From the NCBI RefSeq assembly GCF_963678635.1, contig NC_087064.1, forward strand, positions 62,055,548 through 62,119,547: 64,000 nucleotides of DNA, read 5' to 3'. How positions within the stretch are numbered: the stretch's first letter is position 1; the number at the start of each line of letters is the position of its first letter. Source of the DNA: Symsagittifera roscoffensis. Lineage: Eukaryota > Xenacoelomorpha > Acoela > Convolutidae. This document shows, piece by piece, positions 40,600-53,158 of the stretch. The position numbers and the translations under genes were made by a program. The notes beneath the pieces are model-generated. The model made no database searches, had not been told where the DNA came from, and saw only the letters and a program-made list of their open reading frames with translations.

Positions 40600-41307
40600 G
40601 CCCTACTTCAGGAACCACATCCGTGCCAATCCGAAATGAAGGCATTAGTAGCGAACATATGTTGGCCTCATCTCTTTAGAGAAATCTTACAGCCTAGGGA
40701 AGAATAGTTCAGAATGCATAAAAGACTTATAGTGAGATAACTTAAAACGAATTATGGAAGTATGCAAAATCCAACATCCAACACATTACGCAAGCTAAAC
40801 GAGCCAAATGAATAAATGTATTTATTTTTTGTCGGCCGTTGGCTAAAGTTTGGTGACTCAAAACAATCATCTGTGAATCGACCGTTTTTCGAAATTTCTA
40901 TCGGCTAAAGAGACCCAATAACACCTCACAACTCATTCCGTAAGAAACTTTCTGACTGAATACTGCAACCTCCATCGACTTTCAAAATCTATTGGAGTAG
41001 TTCAGGGGTCGTGTTTTATTTCAAAAGATTTGAAAAAATCTGCGAGAAGATAAGTATAAGTTTTTTTAAGCACAGTAGGAGATGGACCCACTGGAGTAAT
41101 AGAACACTTAAAGGACACACAAAAAAAAACATTTTTATTAGCTATGTCGTGCAACCGAAGTTAATCACTGCAATCGATAAAATAATTTGGAAATTACCCT
41201 CAATCAAACAACTTTTAATTGCAAGCACATTTCTCACGAAAAACTTTAAGAGATCATTTAACGTTCTTTGGACTTCAAATGCAAATAAATTAGATAAAAG
41301 GAAATAA
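40600..41307 (+). pseudogene. pol: Element 2 integrase remnant (P1)
   Basis: Readable pieces: a zinc-module end (CQSEMKALVANICWPHLF), then after frame breaks a CFISKDLKK block and VGDGPTGVIEHLKD, which matches the part around the catalytic Glu. The first Asp motifs are not readable. The frame 41011-41307 is the C-terminal piece. Confidence 0.5.
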
Positions 41308-42604
41308 TTTATTTCACATTCAAGAGAACAGTACTCTGGGCAAAAAAATTTAGCCGATTTGAAACCACACAAAATCTCCCGATAATGAACTTGTTTTCAC
41401 AAAATCAGACCTTGCGCTCAGACCAAAAAAACAGTGGCTATCTCGGTTAGCTAGTATAATTACAAGGTTAATGATGATTGTTTGATTTGATAAAAGATAT
41501 CATAATGAGAAACTTCGATCTCCAACGCTAAATTCTATCAGAAACGCTTAATCCAAAGGATTCGCTATAGCAAACAATAATCAACAAAAAAGGAGTATTT
41601 TAGTCATTTAAAACTGACAAATATGTCAAGATCAAACAAAAATGGTACAAAATTTTCAACCCTGTAAACAGAGAACCAAGTTTGAACATAGAAAAATTTA
41701 AATTTTTGTCTCAAAAACGATAACACGTTTACCAAAAGTCTTTTCAACGTGTGCCCGGCGAAGGCAAAAATTTGCTAAATTTGTAGATACTAAGGCCATT
41801 TCGGAAGATTATATAAATTTACGGCAAGGAAACCGACTGTAAATACAGAAGATGGAATTGTATTTTTTTAGAATTGTCATTCACAGAAAAAAAATCCCTA
41901 GTTATCTCCTGCAACCATGCAGTAATCACGCCAAAAAACTTTCTCTGATGACGGAACAACTTACGACACAAGAAAAAGTTTTATGGTGTGCTTCATGCAT
42001 GGTCGCAGAAGGTAACTAGTGATTATAATTCTTTAATAAATCTTTCAACAATCTACAATGATAACGGCCTAGAAACAAAAAACATGTATTTATTGGCCTT
42101 GATGAAGATAAAACTGTAAACATGAACATTCCAGTGGACTAGACTAGCTCATTCAGTTTTCTGAACTAGAGTTTCATACACAATTTGAAATCGAGGAACA
42201 TGCATCTGAAGGTATTATCAGTAGATAAGGAAACTTGTGCTTTTTATTGTGGCTTCACCATCTTTACGATCAAAACCATCGAAAAAATCCTGATTGCAGT
42301 ACAATCCAATGAATCGATGTTCCGTTTTGTTTATTACCTCCGGTCACGAACAAAACATTCTATGAAATGTGAAGTGATAATCTACCGAAGCTAGGGATTG
42401 AAACCACGACTTAAACGACCAATAACGTCAAATGTTTAACGTTTAAAGTCATATGTACCCACAAATACATTTTTGAATCGGTACAATTTTTTCAAAGACC
42501 TCTCTAGAATTGCAAAATTTCAGTCGCACAGAAAAATTACTCTTTTCCATTCAACAATTAAACCTATTAAACCAGCATTTGAAGGGTAAGCTAACACCTG
42601 TTAG

Positions 42605-43600
42605 ACAGCGTAAACACGGAATTGAAAAGGCTGAAAAGGGAGGGGCACATTTCCAATTTAGACAAATATGACAAAAATTGTTTCATAAGCCCAATATTAA
42701 AAAAAAAAGAGGAACATATTATTCATTAAATGGTTTCGGTGGACTTGAGGACATGCCCAAAAAAGTCCAACTGATCATGGACTCACTTTTAAAAGACAAT
42801 GTTTTTTCCAATTGCTGTATAGATGACAATTTACCTGCCTCAAAAAGATTGTTAGATGAGCGCAAAGCCATTTTGCGGAAAATTTTGAATTTCATTGAGA
42901 TCAAGAAGATAGCGGTCCAATGAGAAAAATGTGTTTTCTTCCAAAAAGTAATAGATTGAATGGGGTTTGAAATATTATACTAGGGTGCAAAGTTTAGGTC
43001 GGGAAAGCGGATTCAAAAAAGAACTTTCCCAAATCGAAAAACATGTCGTATTAGGCTCCTTATTTGGTTCCGTTAATCAATACTTCTTGAATTTCGTTCC
43101 GACTTTGTCAATCCTTTGATCACCGCTACGCCCGCTATTGAACAGAAATTGGATCTCTAACGGGAAAGAATAACACAACAGGTCGTTTAAAGATCGAAAA
43201 AAGAAAAATGTAACTTTCATAGAAAATAACCGTTTTAATAAAAAGAGCAAACCAAGACTAAAAACAGACGCATCGGAAAAGATTAGGCTCCTTCTTGAAA
43301 CAATGGGACTGCGAATCATGAATCATGATAGTATTCGTTTCCAAATTTTTAGACACTCATGAGACAAAAAAATCGACAAAACTAACTGGAGCTCCTGGGA
43401 GTCGTATGGGCAACAGAACGTTTCCCATACAATAATAATGGAAATCAAACCATGCATAGTAGACTGACCTATTGGGTGAACAAATTGCTACCGTTTAATT
43501 TCAAAGTTCGAAATACACCAGAGGGAAAAATGGGATTCGCGGGTCTTCGTTCAAGACTATCTTCTGGAAAAACCCTCCCAAACTCGTAATCGCTACTATC
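42605..43600 (+). pseudogene. pol: Element 2 RT-RNase H remnant (P2)
   Basis: Duplicate of the P1 remnant with the same lesions (CIDD, same stops) and a few substitutions (for example KKVQL for KKIQL). Shared lesions show that decay came before duplication. Confidence 0.6.
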
Positions 43601-44289
43601 AACAAAACCTCAAAATTTTGTGTGTAAATGACCATTGTAAAGAAAAGAATTGTATTAAAAACAAATGGAATAAAAAAACCCATTGGACGCTATTAGTGTT
43701 TTATTTAAGGAAAACAAAATTTGTAGATACTAAGGCCATAGTTATCCCTACAGAAAAAAATCCCCACAGAAAAAAAATCCCTAGTTATCCCTACTTTTGT
43801 CTCCAATTTCATTTATCAATAAATGCTCGAATATGATAACCAAAATAAAAACAGCCGATGAAAAGATTCTCGAAGTTGTGAAAAACATGGTGGAAAAACG
43901 GATGACAACTGAAAAGATATGGAGCACACATAAAACTTTTTCAACGGTAGCTAAAAGGACGGTCTTTTATTTAAGGAAAACAAGAAAATGGGAATACCCT
44001 TTAATGTTTTCGACGAAAAAGTATCTCAAATTCATCGAAAACAATTGAATGAAAATGAATTAGACTTAGCCTACTTTTGTCTCCAATTTCATTTATCAAT
44101 AAATGCTCGAATATGATAACCAAAATAAAAACAGCCGATGAAAAGATTCTCGAAGTTGTGAAAAACGTGGTGGAAAAACGGATGACAACTGAAAAGATAT
44201 GGAGCACACATAAAACTTTTTCAACGGTAGCTAAAAGGACGGTCTTTTATTTAAGGAAAACAAGATCATTGCTGCTTTAAGATCCACTT

Positions 44290-45030
44290 ACACAGCCCTA
44301 CTTCAGGAACCACATCCGTGCCAATCCGAAATGAAGGCATTAGTAGCGAACATATGTTGGCCTCATCTCTTTAGAGAAATCTTACAACCTAGGGAAGAAC
44401 AGTTCAGAATGCATAAAAGACTTATAGTGAGATAACTTAAAACGAATTATGGAAGTATGCAAAATCCAACATCCAACACATTACGCAAGCTAAACGAGCC
44501 AAATGAATAAATGTATTTATTTTTTGTCGGCCGTTGGCTAAACTTTGGTGACTCAAAACAATCATCTGTGAATCGACCGTTTTTCGAAATTTCTATCGGC
44601 TAAAGAGACTCAATAACACCTCACAACTCATTCCGTAAGAAACTTTCTTACTGAATACTGCAACCTCCATCGACTTTCAAAATATATTTCAGTAGTTCAG
44701 AGGTCGTGTTTTATTTCAAAAGATTTGAAAAAATCTGCGAGAAGATAAGTATAAGTTTTTTTTAAGCACAGTAGGAGATGGACCCACTGGAGTAATAGAA
44801 CACCTAAAGGACACACACACACACACACACACAAAAAAAAACATTTTTATTAGCTATGTCGTGCAACCGAAATTAATCACTGCAATCGATAAAATAATTT
44901 GGAAGCTACCCTCAATCAAACAACTTTTAATTGGGTGCACATTTCTCACGAAAAACTTTAAGAGATCATTTAACGTTCTTTGGAAAAATCGGACTTCAGA
45001 TGCAATTAAATTAGATAAAAGGAAATAATT
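44290..45030 (+). pseudogene. pol: Element 2 integrase remnant (P2)
   Basis: Same motif pieces as P1, with the expanded CA repeat inserted near 44811 and a small in-frame change upstream of LDKRK. Confidence 0.5.
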
Positions 45031-45185
45031 TAATTCACATTCAAGAGAACAGTACTTTAGGCAGAAAAAATTAGCCGATTTGAAACCACACAAAATCTCC
45101 TGATGATGAACTTGTTTTCAAAAAATTAGACCTTGCGCTCAGACCAAAAAAAAACAGTGGCAATCTCGGTTAGCCAGTATAATTT

Positions 45186-46439
45186 TTTAGGAAACAGAAA
45201 ACAAGACTTCACTTCTGAAGAGATTGGACTCGATGAGCTACGCAGGACCGTCTACATCTACAAGACAAACAGAAACGACTTCAGGCAAAAAGCGAAAAGC
45301 TTACAGTTCATATACCAAAGGTTATATTTTTTTCTGCGGAGAACCTGCATCGAAGTTAAATTAAGAACACTGGGAAACTTGCTCGACATTAATTTGTGAA
45401 TTGATTCAGGCATTAGGTCAGACTCCCTTTTTTCACTTTTTTTAGTTACATCAAGGCGCACAATTACAGAAGACAAGGCAACAGTCGACTCACAGCGAAC
45501 ACCATCGACGGTCAATAGCCAAAACCCAATTGCTATTGAGAGCTCGCATGAAAAAATCTAGGTGCAATTCATTCCGGGCATTCCATCGAGCAGTTCGTGC
45601 AGACCAAGAACGAACGCGGGACCCAGGAAGAGAAAGACAATTCACTGACTTGGTGTTTTCTAAACTTATAGTGCATCTAGAAGAAGAGCCGGAACAAACA
45701 TTGTTCGAAATCATACCATCAATCAAGACACCACAGATGCGTCCTATTCTGATGCGTCCGCCTTGCTTCTTTTTCTGGTTGCAGATGCGTCCGCCGTGCG
45801 TCCTATTCTGGTTGCAGAAACCAAAGAAGACTAGACAATCTTAAATCGTCACTGGATCCTCAAATGATTGATATAAGATCGTTTTCGGCCGAGGTCGGAA
45901 TACAAGATGAAGAGAAAACCAAGCGAGTGACTTTTCCTCCATAATTGATACCGAGACAAGAACAGACGCAGAATTATTCCAGTTTAAAGTTGCATGAAGG
46001 AACATAGCCTAAAAACTCAAATTTTTTACGCATCCTGGTGCGATAAACAATTTTTCTTTCATTTGATTCACTATAAAATCTAGCCTATCGGAAATTTTGC
46101 ATTTTTCGATCTCTAGATCTAGGTTACTTACCGTTTTCTCTTTTAATTAGTTTCACACATTTTTCTAAGTTTTGATAAACAACCCAAATTGTACAATAGC
46201 ATCCGTTAAATAGCTGTATTGAAGTGTTTGCAGCCTGTAGATTTTGTAAATGTAACACCTTATTTGAGTATAATTGTACGTATTTTTTTTAAATTCCATG
46301 GCGTATATTGTAAGTTCATCACTTTTGTTTCAGACTTCTGTTGCCCGTAAAGTGAAGGGCGAAAAGAGTAATTTTGTTAAATGGCTACTTTTCAGATTCG
46401 TCAGATATAAAATTTTCCTGCATTGGGGATCTTTGTAAT
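45186..46439 (+). pseudogene. Element 2 pol tail and 3' region
   Basis: Decayed C-terminal coding sequence; 45530-45844 is one open stretch containing a doubled MRPPC-FFWLQ motif. Then AT-rich 3' untranslated-like sequence up to the 3' LTR. Repeated at 49.5-50.8 kb and in part at 53.8-54.4 kb. Confidence 0.45.
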
Positions 46440-46588
46440 TGTGTTGAGTTACTTTAATTTGACCTCCCATTTTAATTACATACCTGTTTTATTTGTGTTT
46501 TTCCTTGTTGAATAGAAAAGAATCAGTTTAAAATCAATTCAATCTATTTCTGTTCTTAAAATCTTAGTTAGTCAACTTGATTATACCA
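46440..46588 (+). repeat. 3' LTR of element 2 (copied again at about 50815-50964)
   Basis: 149 bp, TGTGTTGAG...TTATACCA, related to 36926-37099. The second copy at about 50815 arose by the 4.4-kb duplication, not by transposition. Confidence 0.6.
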
Positions 46589-47180
46589 ATGATTTTTGAG
46601 CGCTTTTTTCAAATTATGAACTCGAGATAAAGCAACCAAATCTTTTAAAAAAATTTACGTTTCGCGGAAAGGTGATTAAAGAAAGCTTTTGATCGATAAC
46701 ACGCGGAATCAAGTGATGCAGTTGAGTGCAAGGCTCACGCGGTATTTCTCATGTTCTTTATCATATCTGCTTAATCAATGCTTCAGGTTCAAACATAAAC
46801 GTAAGCAACTTTTTTAAAAAAATTTTTTTCGTTTTTGGGCTTTGTTTTCAAGTGCCGAAAACATTTCTCAATACCTTCTATAGAGAGTATTAATAACTTC
46901 GCTAAAGATATTGGGAAATCGGGGATATTAGAGCGTGAAGAGGTTTTTTATCGATTAATATGTGCCTAGTTTTTGCATAAACTCATAGTTGAATATTGAG
47001 TTATTGGGGGTTCAGATATGTCGCCTTCAAGTGGTGTTCTCGACAGACAGCATGAACTGTTTGAAGGTGGCGTAATTACAAATGGCACAGCGAAGCGCCG
47101 TCTTGCTCGCTAAGATCTGATTTTGTTATTGATAATCTAGCACCTATTTTCAAAGAAACTTGAAACGTTTGATTACATTC
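46589..47180. other. Spacer between element 2 and the giant element
   Basis: Host or unidentified repeat sequence, present again at about 50965-51556. Short open stretches exist (one of 93 codons in the second copy) but the first copy of the same sequence breaks it, and I recognise no motif. Confidence 0.35.
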
Positions 47181-47590
47181 TGGAACCTGATCTAAACTAC
47201 ATTTTATGATTGGATAAATTAGATATTTTACCACTGTAAAGTATTTAAAATTAACCAATCATGATCCATCAAACTAACAACCCACTTATTTGTAAGTGCT
47301 GAAATTACTTGTAATTTCAGCACCAGAGAGATTTGAATTTAACTTAGAATTTAGTTGCCTCTCCAAGAGAACTTCAGCAGCCGCAATAAACCAGTATACC
47401 CTAGATCTATTGAGCTTAGCAGAGACTAGTTAAACAACCTGAGACTAGATAGTATAAGAGTAAGATTAGGATCGGTATTAGACTAAGAAGTTGCACGAAT
47501 CTATCCTGCCGAAAATAAGATAGCGTGACGAGCAGACGGTGTACCCTATCCGAAATTACTCTATGAGTTAACCAACTCGGTTCTAACTCA
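47181..47590 (+). repeat. 5' LTR of giant element copy 2 (LTR in U1)
   Basis: 410 bp, TGGAACCTGATC...TCTAACTCA. Clearly the same family as the copy 1 LTRs, with scattered substitutions and a rewritten stretch before the end. Keeps the 28-nt hairpin (47296-47323) and AATAAA. Followed by TC and TGTTGCGACC, the primer-binding position. Confidence 0.92.
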
Positions 47591-47677
47591 TCTGTTGCGA
47601 CCATAAGTCTCGAACAAGACCTTAATAGCTTAGAATTAACCAAAAATAGATTAGAATTTAGACAAAACATTTTTAAA

Positions 47678-47911
47678 ATGTTATACGACGATAATTTAAT
47701 CGAAATGTCTCTACGACTCAATAGATCAGAGCCAATATTCCGAACGATAACAGAACTACCCGGAATTGCAAGAAGACCTCGAACCAGAGACGACATACGA
47801 CAAAATAGAAACTTACCAAATAGTTATATGATAGTACGGCAAAAGCCAACACAAACTTTTATATTTAGAATTTTATTAGCAATGAATTTAGATTTTCATT
47901 TGCAAACATAA
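47678..47911 (+). CDS. ORF0 homologue, 77 aa (U1)
   Basis: Same length and ends as 23803-24036, differing at about seven residues (for example GIARRPRTRDDIRQNRN in the centre). Intact. It belongs to a dead, rearranged element, so expression is doubtful. Confidence 0.45.
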   Translation: MLYDDNLIEMSLRLNRSEPIFRTITELPGIARRPRTRDDIRQNRNLPNSYMIVRQKPTQTFIFRILLAMNLDFHLQT

Positions 47912-48782
47912 AATTTTGAAGTCAATCTTCATAATCATTTCAGGCGCTAAAACAAAACTATTAATATACAATAACGATTGATAAAAAGATCTCAGATCGT
48001 TTTCCTAAAATTCTGCAGTATTATATAAAACATGTTTGGAAAATATTTATTGAAAATCAAAACAAAAATTAGTAGCATGACAATAAACTGTTAATAATCA
48101 TAAATCATCCAATTGTCCCAGCTTCATCACCTAAAACATAACAGCAATCATAAGCTCACTAATATCATTAAAACACTAAATCTTTTCCTTAAACAAATTT
48201 AAACCATTTTAAACTTAAATTCACTTAATTTTAAAATCAGATCATCAAGGCTTATCCTTGGATCAAAAAGAACAATTTTGTTCTCCCCCACCCACTTAGT
48301 TAGTGTCTAACGACCTCAAACGTCGATTCACTATCCAACCCTTTCAAAAAACCCAAGACTAATAGAAATTTTTGAACAAAACTAATCATTCAAATTAGGA
48401 TAAACAGTGAAGAACTTCGGTTATTCATCCTTCACTTGAACCCTCCTCTTATCAAGACCCAGGATAAGTCTTAGACTTATTAAGTTTAAAATAGTATCTA
48501 ACGAACTACTCGCGTTCTAATTATACCTGAACCTTGTGGATCGATTTACTATTCTCCAACCCTTGAACACAATCACTACCCCTAAGTAAGATTAACTAAG
48601 TTAACACCTTAGCTTATACTAGCCACGAGAAAGTAAAAAATCATTCTTCGGAATCGATATACTTTTCTCTCCAACCCTGAAAAAATAGACCCAGGTTAAG
48701 CTAACCAAAAAATCGTAAGGACTAACAGGTTAAGAAAATAGAAATCATCTAACAACTTTTTGCATCCGTCATTCTAAACCTT
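47912..48782 (+). promoter_or_regulatory. Leader of copy 2 (U1)
   Basis: Counterpart of 22876-23802, with the same acceptor (ATTTCAGGCGC) after ORF0 and the same repeated CCAACCCT-type motifs. No gene. Confidence 0.4.
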
Positions 48783-49250
48783 ATGTCATTTAAAAATCTA
48801 GGAAACAAACAAACAATCGTTTTACACAACTGTGAAATAGATAACAAGAAATACGACCTTGTAATCACGCCTCATACACAAACAGTTGGATATATTAGAA
48901 CAAAACGACAAACACTAAAAAGGAAAATAATAACCAAACAAAGACAAATAACACGAAAAAGATTTTCCAAAAATAGAAACGCATTTTCAGAATCAGAAGC
49001 CAGCAATTTAGAAGAACTTTATAAATTAAAAGAATCTATTTATAAAAATTGCCCCATTCGCGATCAATTATATTTTTCCGACTCAGAAACAACTTCAAAT
49101 TCATCAAAAAGAGGAAAAAGACGAATAAAAAAGCAATATAAACACAAACCAGTACACTTATATAACTGGAATCAACCAATTAGACACATCGATAATTACC
49201 TATTAACAGTCATTAAACGAAAAAATGAGCCAAACACACACTCCAAGTGA
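48783..49250 (+). CDS. ORF1 homologue, 155 aa (U1)
   Basis: Nearly identical to the copy 1 protein, full length, with both basic clusters kept. The stop overlaps the gag start at 49225 as in copy 1. Confidence 0.5.
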   Translation: MSFKNLGNKQTIVLHNCEIDNKKYDLVITPHTQTVGYIRTKRQTLKRKIITKQRQITRKRFSKNRNAFSESEASNLEELYKLKESIYKNCPIRDQLYFSDSETTSNSSKRGKRRIKKQYKHKPVHLYNWNQPIRHIDNYLLTVIKRKNEPNTHSK

Positions 49251-49344
49251 AGATAGTCCAGATGATGACGATATCTTCCCCTTCCTCGTAGATGCACCCA
49301 ATGATAGAGGGCAGCATATATTTTGCAAGAATTTTTACTCCTAA
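49225..49344 (+). pseudogene. gag: gag 5' fragment with frameshift (U1)
   Basis: 39 codons, starting MSQTHTPSEDSPDDDDIF. Five T residues where copy 1 has three (CAAGAATTTTTACTC) shift the frame to a stop. The same lesion is in all three local copies (here, 53601-53720, 54459-54578), so it predates the duplications. After it the sequence leaves the element. Confidence 0.7.
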
Positions 49345-49447
49345 ATTTGTTTGAACCCGGAATCAGCCCATGTAAATTTGTTTGAACCCGGAATCAGCCC
49401 ATGTTTGAACCCGGAATCAGCCCATGTGAACCCGGAATCAGCCCATG
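49342..49447 (+). repeat. Ladder of shortening repeats (first)
   Basis: The block ending GAACCCGGAATCAGCCCATG occurs four times in a row. All share the same 3' end, and the later copies start later: AAATTTGTTTGAACC, AAATTTGTTTGAACC, TTTGAACC, TGAACC. It sits exactly at the breakpoint where gag sequence switches to element 2 sequence. Confidence 0.85.
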
Positions 49448-51556
49448 ATTTGAAACTACACAAAATCTCCCGATGATGAACTTGTTTTCAAAAAATCAGA
49501 CCTTGCGCTCAGACCAAAAAAAAACAGTGGCTATCTCGGTTAGCCAGTATAATTTTTTAGGAAATAGAAAACAAGACTTCACTTTTGAAGAGATTGGACT
49601 CGAGCTACGCAGGACCGTCTACATCTACAAGACAAACAGAAACGACTTCAGCCAAAAAGCGAAAAGCTTACAGTTCATATACCAAAGGTTATATTTTTTT
49701 TCTGCGGAGAACCCGCATCGAAGTTAAATTAAGAACACTGGGATAACTTGCTCGACATTAATTTGTGAATTGATTCAGGCATTAGGTCAGACTCCCTTTC
49801 TTTCACTTTTTTTAGTTACATCAAGGCGCACAATTACAGAAGACAAGGCAACAGTCGATTCACAACGAACACCATCTACGGGTAATAGCAAAAACCCAAT
49901 TGCTATTGAGAGCTTGCATGAAAAAATCTAGGTGCAATTCATTCTGGGCATTCCATCGAGCAGTTCGTGCAGACCAAGAACGAACGCGGGACCCAGGAAG
50001 AGAAAGACAATTCACTGACATTGTGTTTTCTAAACTTATAGTGCATCTAGAAGAAGAGCCGGAACAAACATTGTTCGAAATCATACCATCAATCAAGACA
50101 CCACAGATGCGTCCTATTCTGATGCGTCCGCCTTGCTTCTTTTTCTGGTTGCAGATGCGTCCGCCGTGCGTCCTATTCTGGTTGCAGAAACCACAGAAGA
50201 CTCGACAATCCTAAATCGTCACTGGATCCTCAAATGATTGATGTAAGATCATTTTCGGCCGAGGTCGGAATACAAGATGACGAGAAGACCAAGCGAGTGA
50301 CTTTTCCTCCATAATTGATACCGAGACAAGAACAGACGCAGAATTATTCCAGTTTAAAGTTGCATGAAGAAACATAACCTAAAAAACTCAAAGTTTTCAC
50401 TCATCCTGGTGCGATAAACAATTTTTCTTTCATTTGATTCACTATAAAATCTAGCCTATCGGAAATTTTGCATTTTTCGATCTCTAGATCTAGGTTACTT
50501 ACCGTTTTCTCTTTTAATTAGTTTCACACATTTTTCTAAGTTTTGATAAACAACCCAAATTGTACAATAATAGCATCCGTTAAATATCTGTATTGAAATG
50601 TTTGCAGCCTGTAGATTTTGTAAATGTAACACCTTATTTGAGTATAATTGTACGTATTTTTTTTTAAATTCCATGGCGTATATTGTAAGTTCATCACTTT
50701 TGTTTCAGACTTCTGTTGCCCGTAAAGTGAAGGGCGAAAAGAGTAATTTTGTTAAATGGCTACTTTTCAGATTCGTCAGATATAAAATTTTCCTGCATTG
50801 GGGATCTTTGTAATTGTGTTGAGTTACTTTAATTTGACCTCCCATTTTAATTAGATACCTGTTTTATTTGTGTTTTTTCTAGTTGAATAGAAAAGAATCA
50901 GTTTAAAATCAATTCAATCTATTTCTGTTCTTAAAATCTTAGTTAGTCAACTTGATTATACCAATGATTTTTGAGCGCTTTTTTCAAATTATGAACTCGA
51001 GATAAAGCAACCAAATCTTTTTAAAAAATTTACGTTTCGCGGAAAGGTGATTAAAGAAAGCTTTTGATCGATAACACGCGGAATCAAGTGATGCAGTTGA
51101 GTGCAAGGCTCACGCGGTATTTCTCATGTTCTTTATCATATCTGCTTAATCAATGCTTCAGGTTCAAACATAAACGTAAGCAACTTTTTTTAAAAATTTT
51201 TTTTTCGTTTTTGGGCTTTGTTTTCAAGTGCCGAAAACATTTCTCAATACCTTCTATAGAGAGTATTAATAACTTCGCTAAAGATATTGGGAAATCGGGG
51301 ATATTAGAGCGTGAAGAGGTTTTTTATCGATTAATATGTGCCTAGTTTTTGCATAAACTCATAGTTGAATATTGAGTTATTGGGGGTTCAGATATGTCGC
51401 CTTCAAGTGGTGTTCTCGACAGACAGCATGAACTGTTTGAAGGTGGCGTAATTACAAATGGCACAGCGAAGCGCCGTCTTGCTCGCTAAGATCTGATTTT
51501 GTTATTGATAATCTAGCACCTATTTTCAAAGAAACTTGAAACGTTTGATTACATTC

Positions 51557-51966
51557 TGGAACCTGATCTAAACTACATTTTATGATTGGATAAATTAGAT
51601 ATTTTACCACTGTAAAGTATTTAAAATTAACCAATCATGATCCATCAAACTAACAACCCACTTATTTGTAAGTGCTGAAATTACTTGTAATTTCAGCACC
51701 AGAGAGATTTGAATTTAACTTAGAATTTAGTTGCCTCTCCAAGAGAACTTCAGCAGCCGCAATAAACCAGTATACCCTAGATCTATTGAGCTTAGCAGAG
51801 ACTAGTTAAACAACCTGAGACTAGATAGTATAAGAGTAAGATTAGGATCGGTATTAGACTAAGAAGTTGCACGAATCTATCCTGCCGAAAATAAGATAGC
51901 GTGACGAGCAGACGGTGTACCCTATCCGAAATTACTCTATGAGTTAACCAACTCGGTTCTAACTCA
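51557..51966 (+). repeat. Giant-element LTR (copy in U2)
   Basis: Duplicate of 47181-47590 produced by the tandem duplication; hairpin at 51672-51699. Confidence 0.92.
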
Positions 51967-52053
51967 TCTGTTGCGACCATAAGTCTCGAACAAGACCTTA
52001 ATAGCTTAGAATTAACCAAAAATAGATTAGAATTTAGACAAAACATTTTTAAA

Positions 52054-52287
52054 ATGTTATACGACGATAATTTAATCGAAATGTCTCTACGACTCAATAG
52101 ATCAGAGCCAATATTCCGAACGATAACAGAACTACCCGGAATTGCAAGAAGACCTCGAACCAGAGACGACATACGACAAAATAGAAACTTACCAAATAGT
52201 TATATGATAGTACGGCAAAAGCCAACACAAACTTTTATATTTAGAATTTTATTAGCAATGAATTTAGATTTTCATTTGCAAACATAA
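52054..52287 (+). CDS. ORF0 homologue, 77 aa (U2)
   Basis: Identical in protein to the U1 copy. Confidence 0.42.
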   Translation: MLYDDNLIEMSLRLNRSEPIFRTITELPGIARRPRTRDDIRQNRNLPNSYMIVRQKPTQTFIFRILLAMNLDFHLQT

Positions 52288-53158
52288 AATTTTAAAGTCA
52301 ATCTTCATAATCATTTCAGGCGCTAAAACAAAACTATTAATATACAATAACGATTGATAAAAAGATCTCAGATCGTTTTCCTAAAATTCTGCAGTATTAT
52401 ATAAAACATGTTTGGAAAATATTTATTGACAATCAAAACAAAAATTAGTAGCATGACAATAAACTGTTAATAATCATAAATCATCCAATTGTCCCAGCTT
52501 CATCACCTAAAACATAACAGCAATCATAAGCTCACTAATATCATTAAAACACTAAATCTTTTCCTTAAACAAATTTAAACCATTTTAAACTTAAATTCAC
52601 TTAATTTTAAAATCAGATCATCAAGGCTTATCCTTGGATCAAAAAGAACAATTTTGTTCTCCCCCACCCACTTAGTTAGTGTCTAACGACCTCAAACGTC
52701 GATTCACTATCCAACCCTTTCAAAAAACCCAAGACTAATAGAAATTTTTGAACAAAACTAATCATTCAAATTAGGATAAACAGTGAAGAACTTCGGTTAT
52801 TCATCCTTCACTTGAACCCTCCTCTAATCAAGACCCAGGATAAGTCTTAGACTTATTAAGTTTAAAATAGTATCTAACGAACTACTCGCGTTCTAATTAT
52901 ACCTGAACCTTGTGGATCGATTTACTATTCTCCAACCCTTGAACACAATCACTACCCCTAAGTAAGATTAACTAAGTTAACACCTTAGCTTATACTAGCC
53001 ACGAGAAAGTATAAAATCATTCTTCGGAATCGATATACTTTTCTCTCCAACCCTGAAAAAATAGACCCAGGTTAAGCTAACCAAAAAATCGTAAGGACTA
53101 ACAGGTTAAGAAAATAGAAATCATCTAACAACTTTTTGCATCCGTCATTCTAAACCTT

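Larger units (their letters stand above)
37681..41461 (+). repeat. Element 2 internal duplication, unit P1
   Basis: It starts ACAAGGTTAATGATG and ends in CGGTTAGCTAGTATAAT, where the sequence jumps back to the same start (41462). P1 and P2 are nearly identical except for local patchwork in P2. The junction shares only a few bases. Confidence 0.88.
41462..45185 (+). repeat. Element 2 internal duplication, unit P2
   Basis: Second copy of P1. It contains a nested duplication (43790-43984 repeated at 44070-44264) joined through short pieces copied from earlier in the unit (TAGATACTAAGGCCATA and two CACAGAAAAAAATCC pieces at about 43720-43790). A CA microsatellite lies at about 44811-44833. Confidence 0.85.
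36926..46588 (+). mobile_element. Element 2: decayed Ty3/gypsy LTR retrotransposon
   Basis: Bounded by related LTRs (36926-37099 and 46440-46588). The interior reads, in order on the plus strand, gag-like remains, RT, RNase H and integrase. The interior is inflated by a 3.78-kb direct duplication. Unrelated in sequence to the giant element, with dense stops and frameshifts; it cannot be active. Confidence 0.68.
45079..49448 (+). repeat. 4.4-kb tandem unit U1
   Basis: Contents: element 2 pol tail and 3' LTR, about 590-bp spacer (46589-47180), giant-element 5' LTR, ORF0, leader, ORF1 and gag start, then a repeat ladder. The next unit starts at TTTGAAACTACAC (49449). It is almost identical to U2 over the LTR-to-gag part; the first about 0.9 kb differs more. 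Confidence 0.9.

Noticed and set aside
47416-47796. 126-codon minus-strand frame across the LTR end (also 51792-52172)
   Set aside because: It is antisense to the LTR and ORF0, lacks motifs, and the ORF0 frame is the one conserved in copy 1.
51064-51345. 93-codon frame in the spacer between element 2 and the giant element
   Set aside because: The nearly identical sequence at about 46.69-46.97 kb is broken by a small indel, and no motif is recognised.
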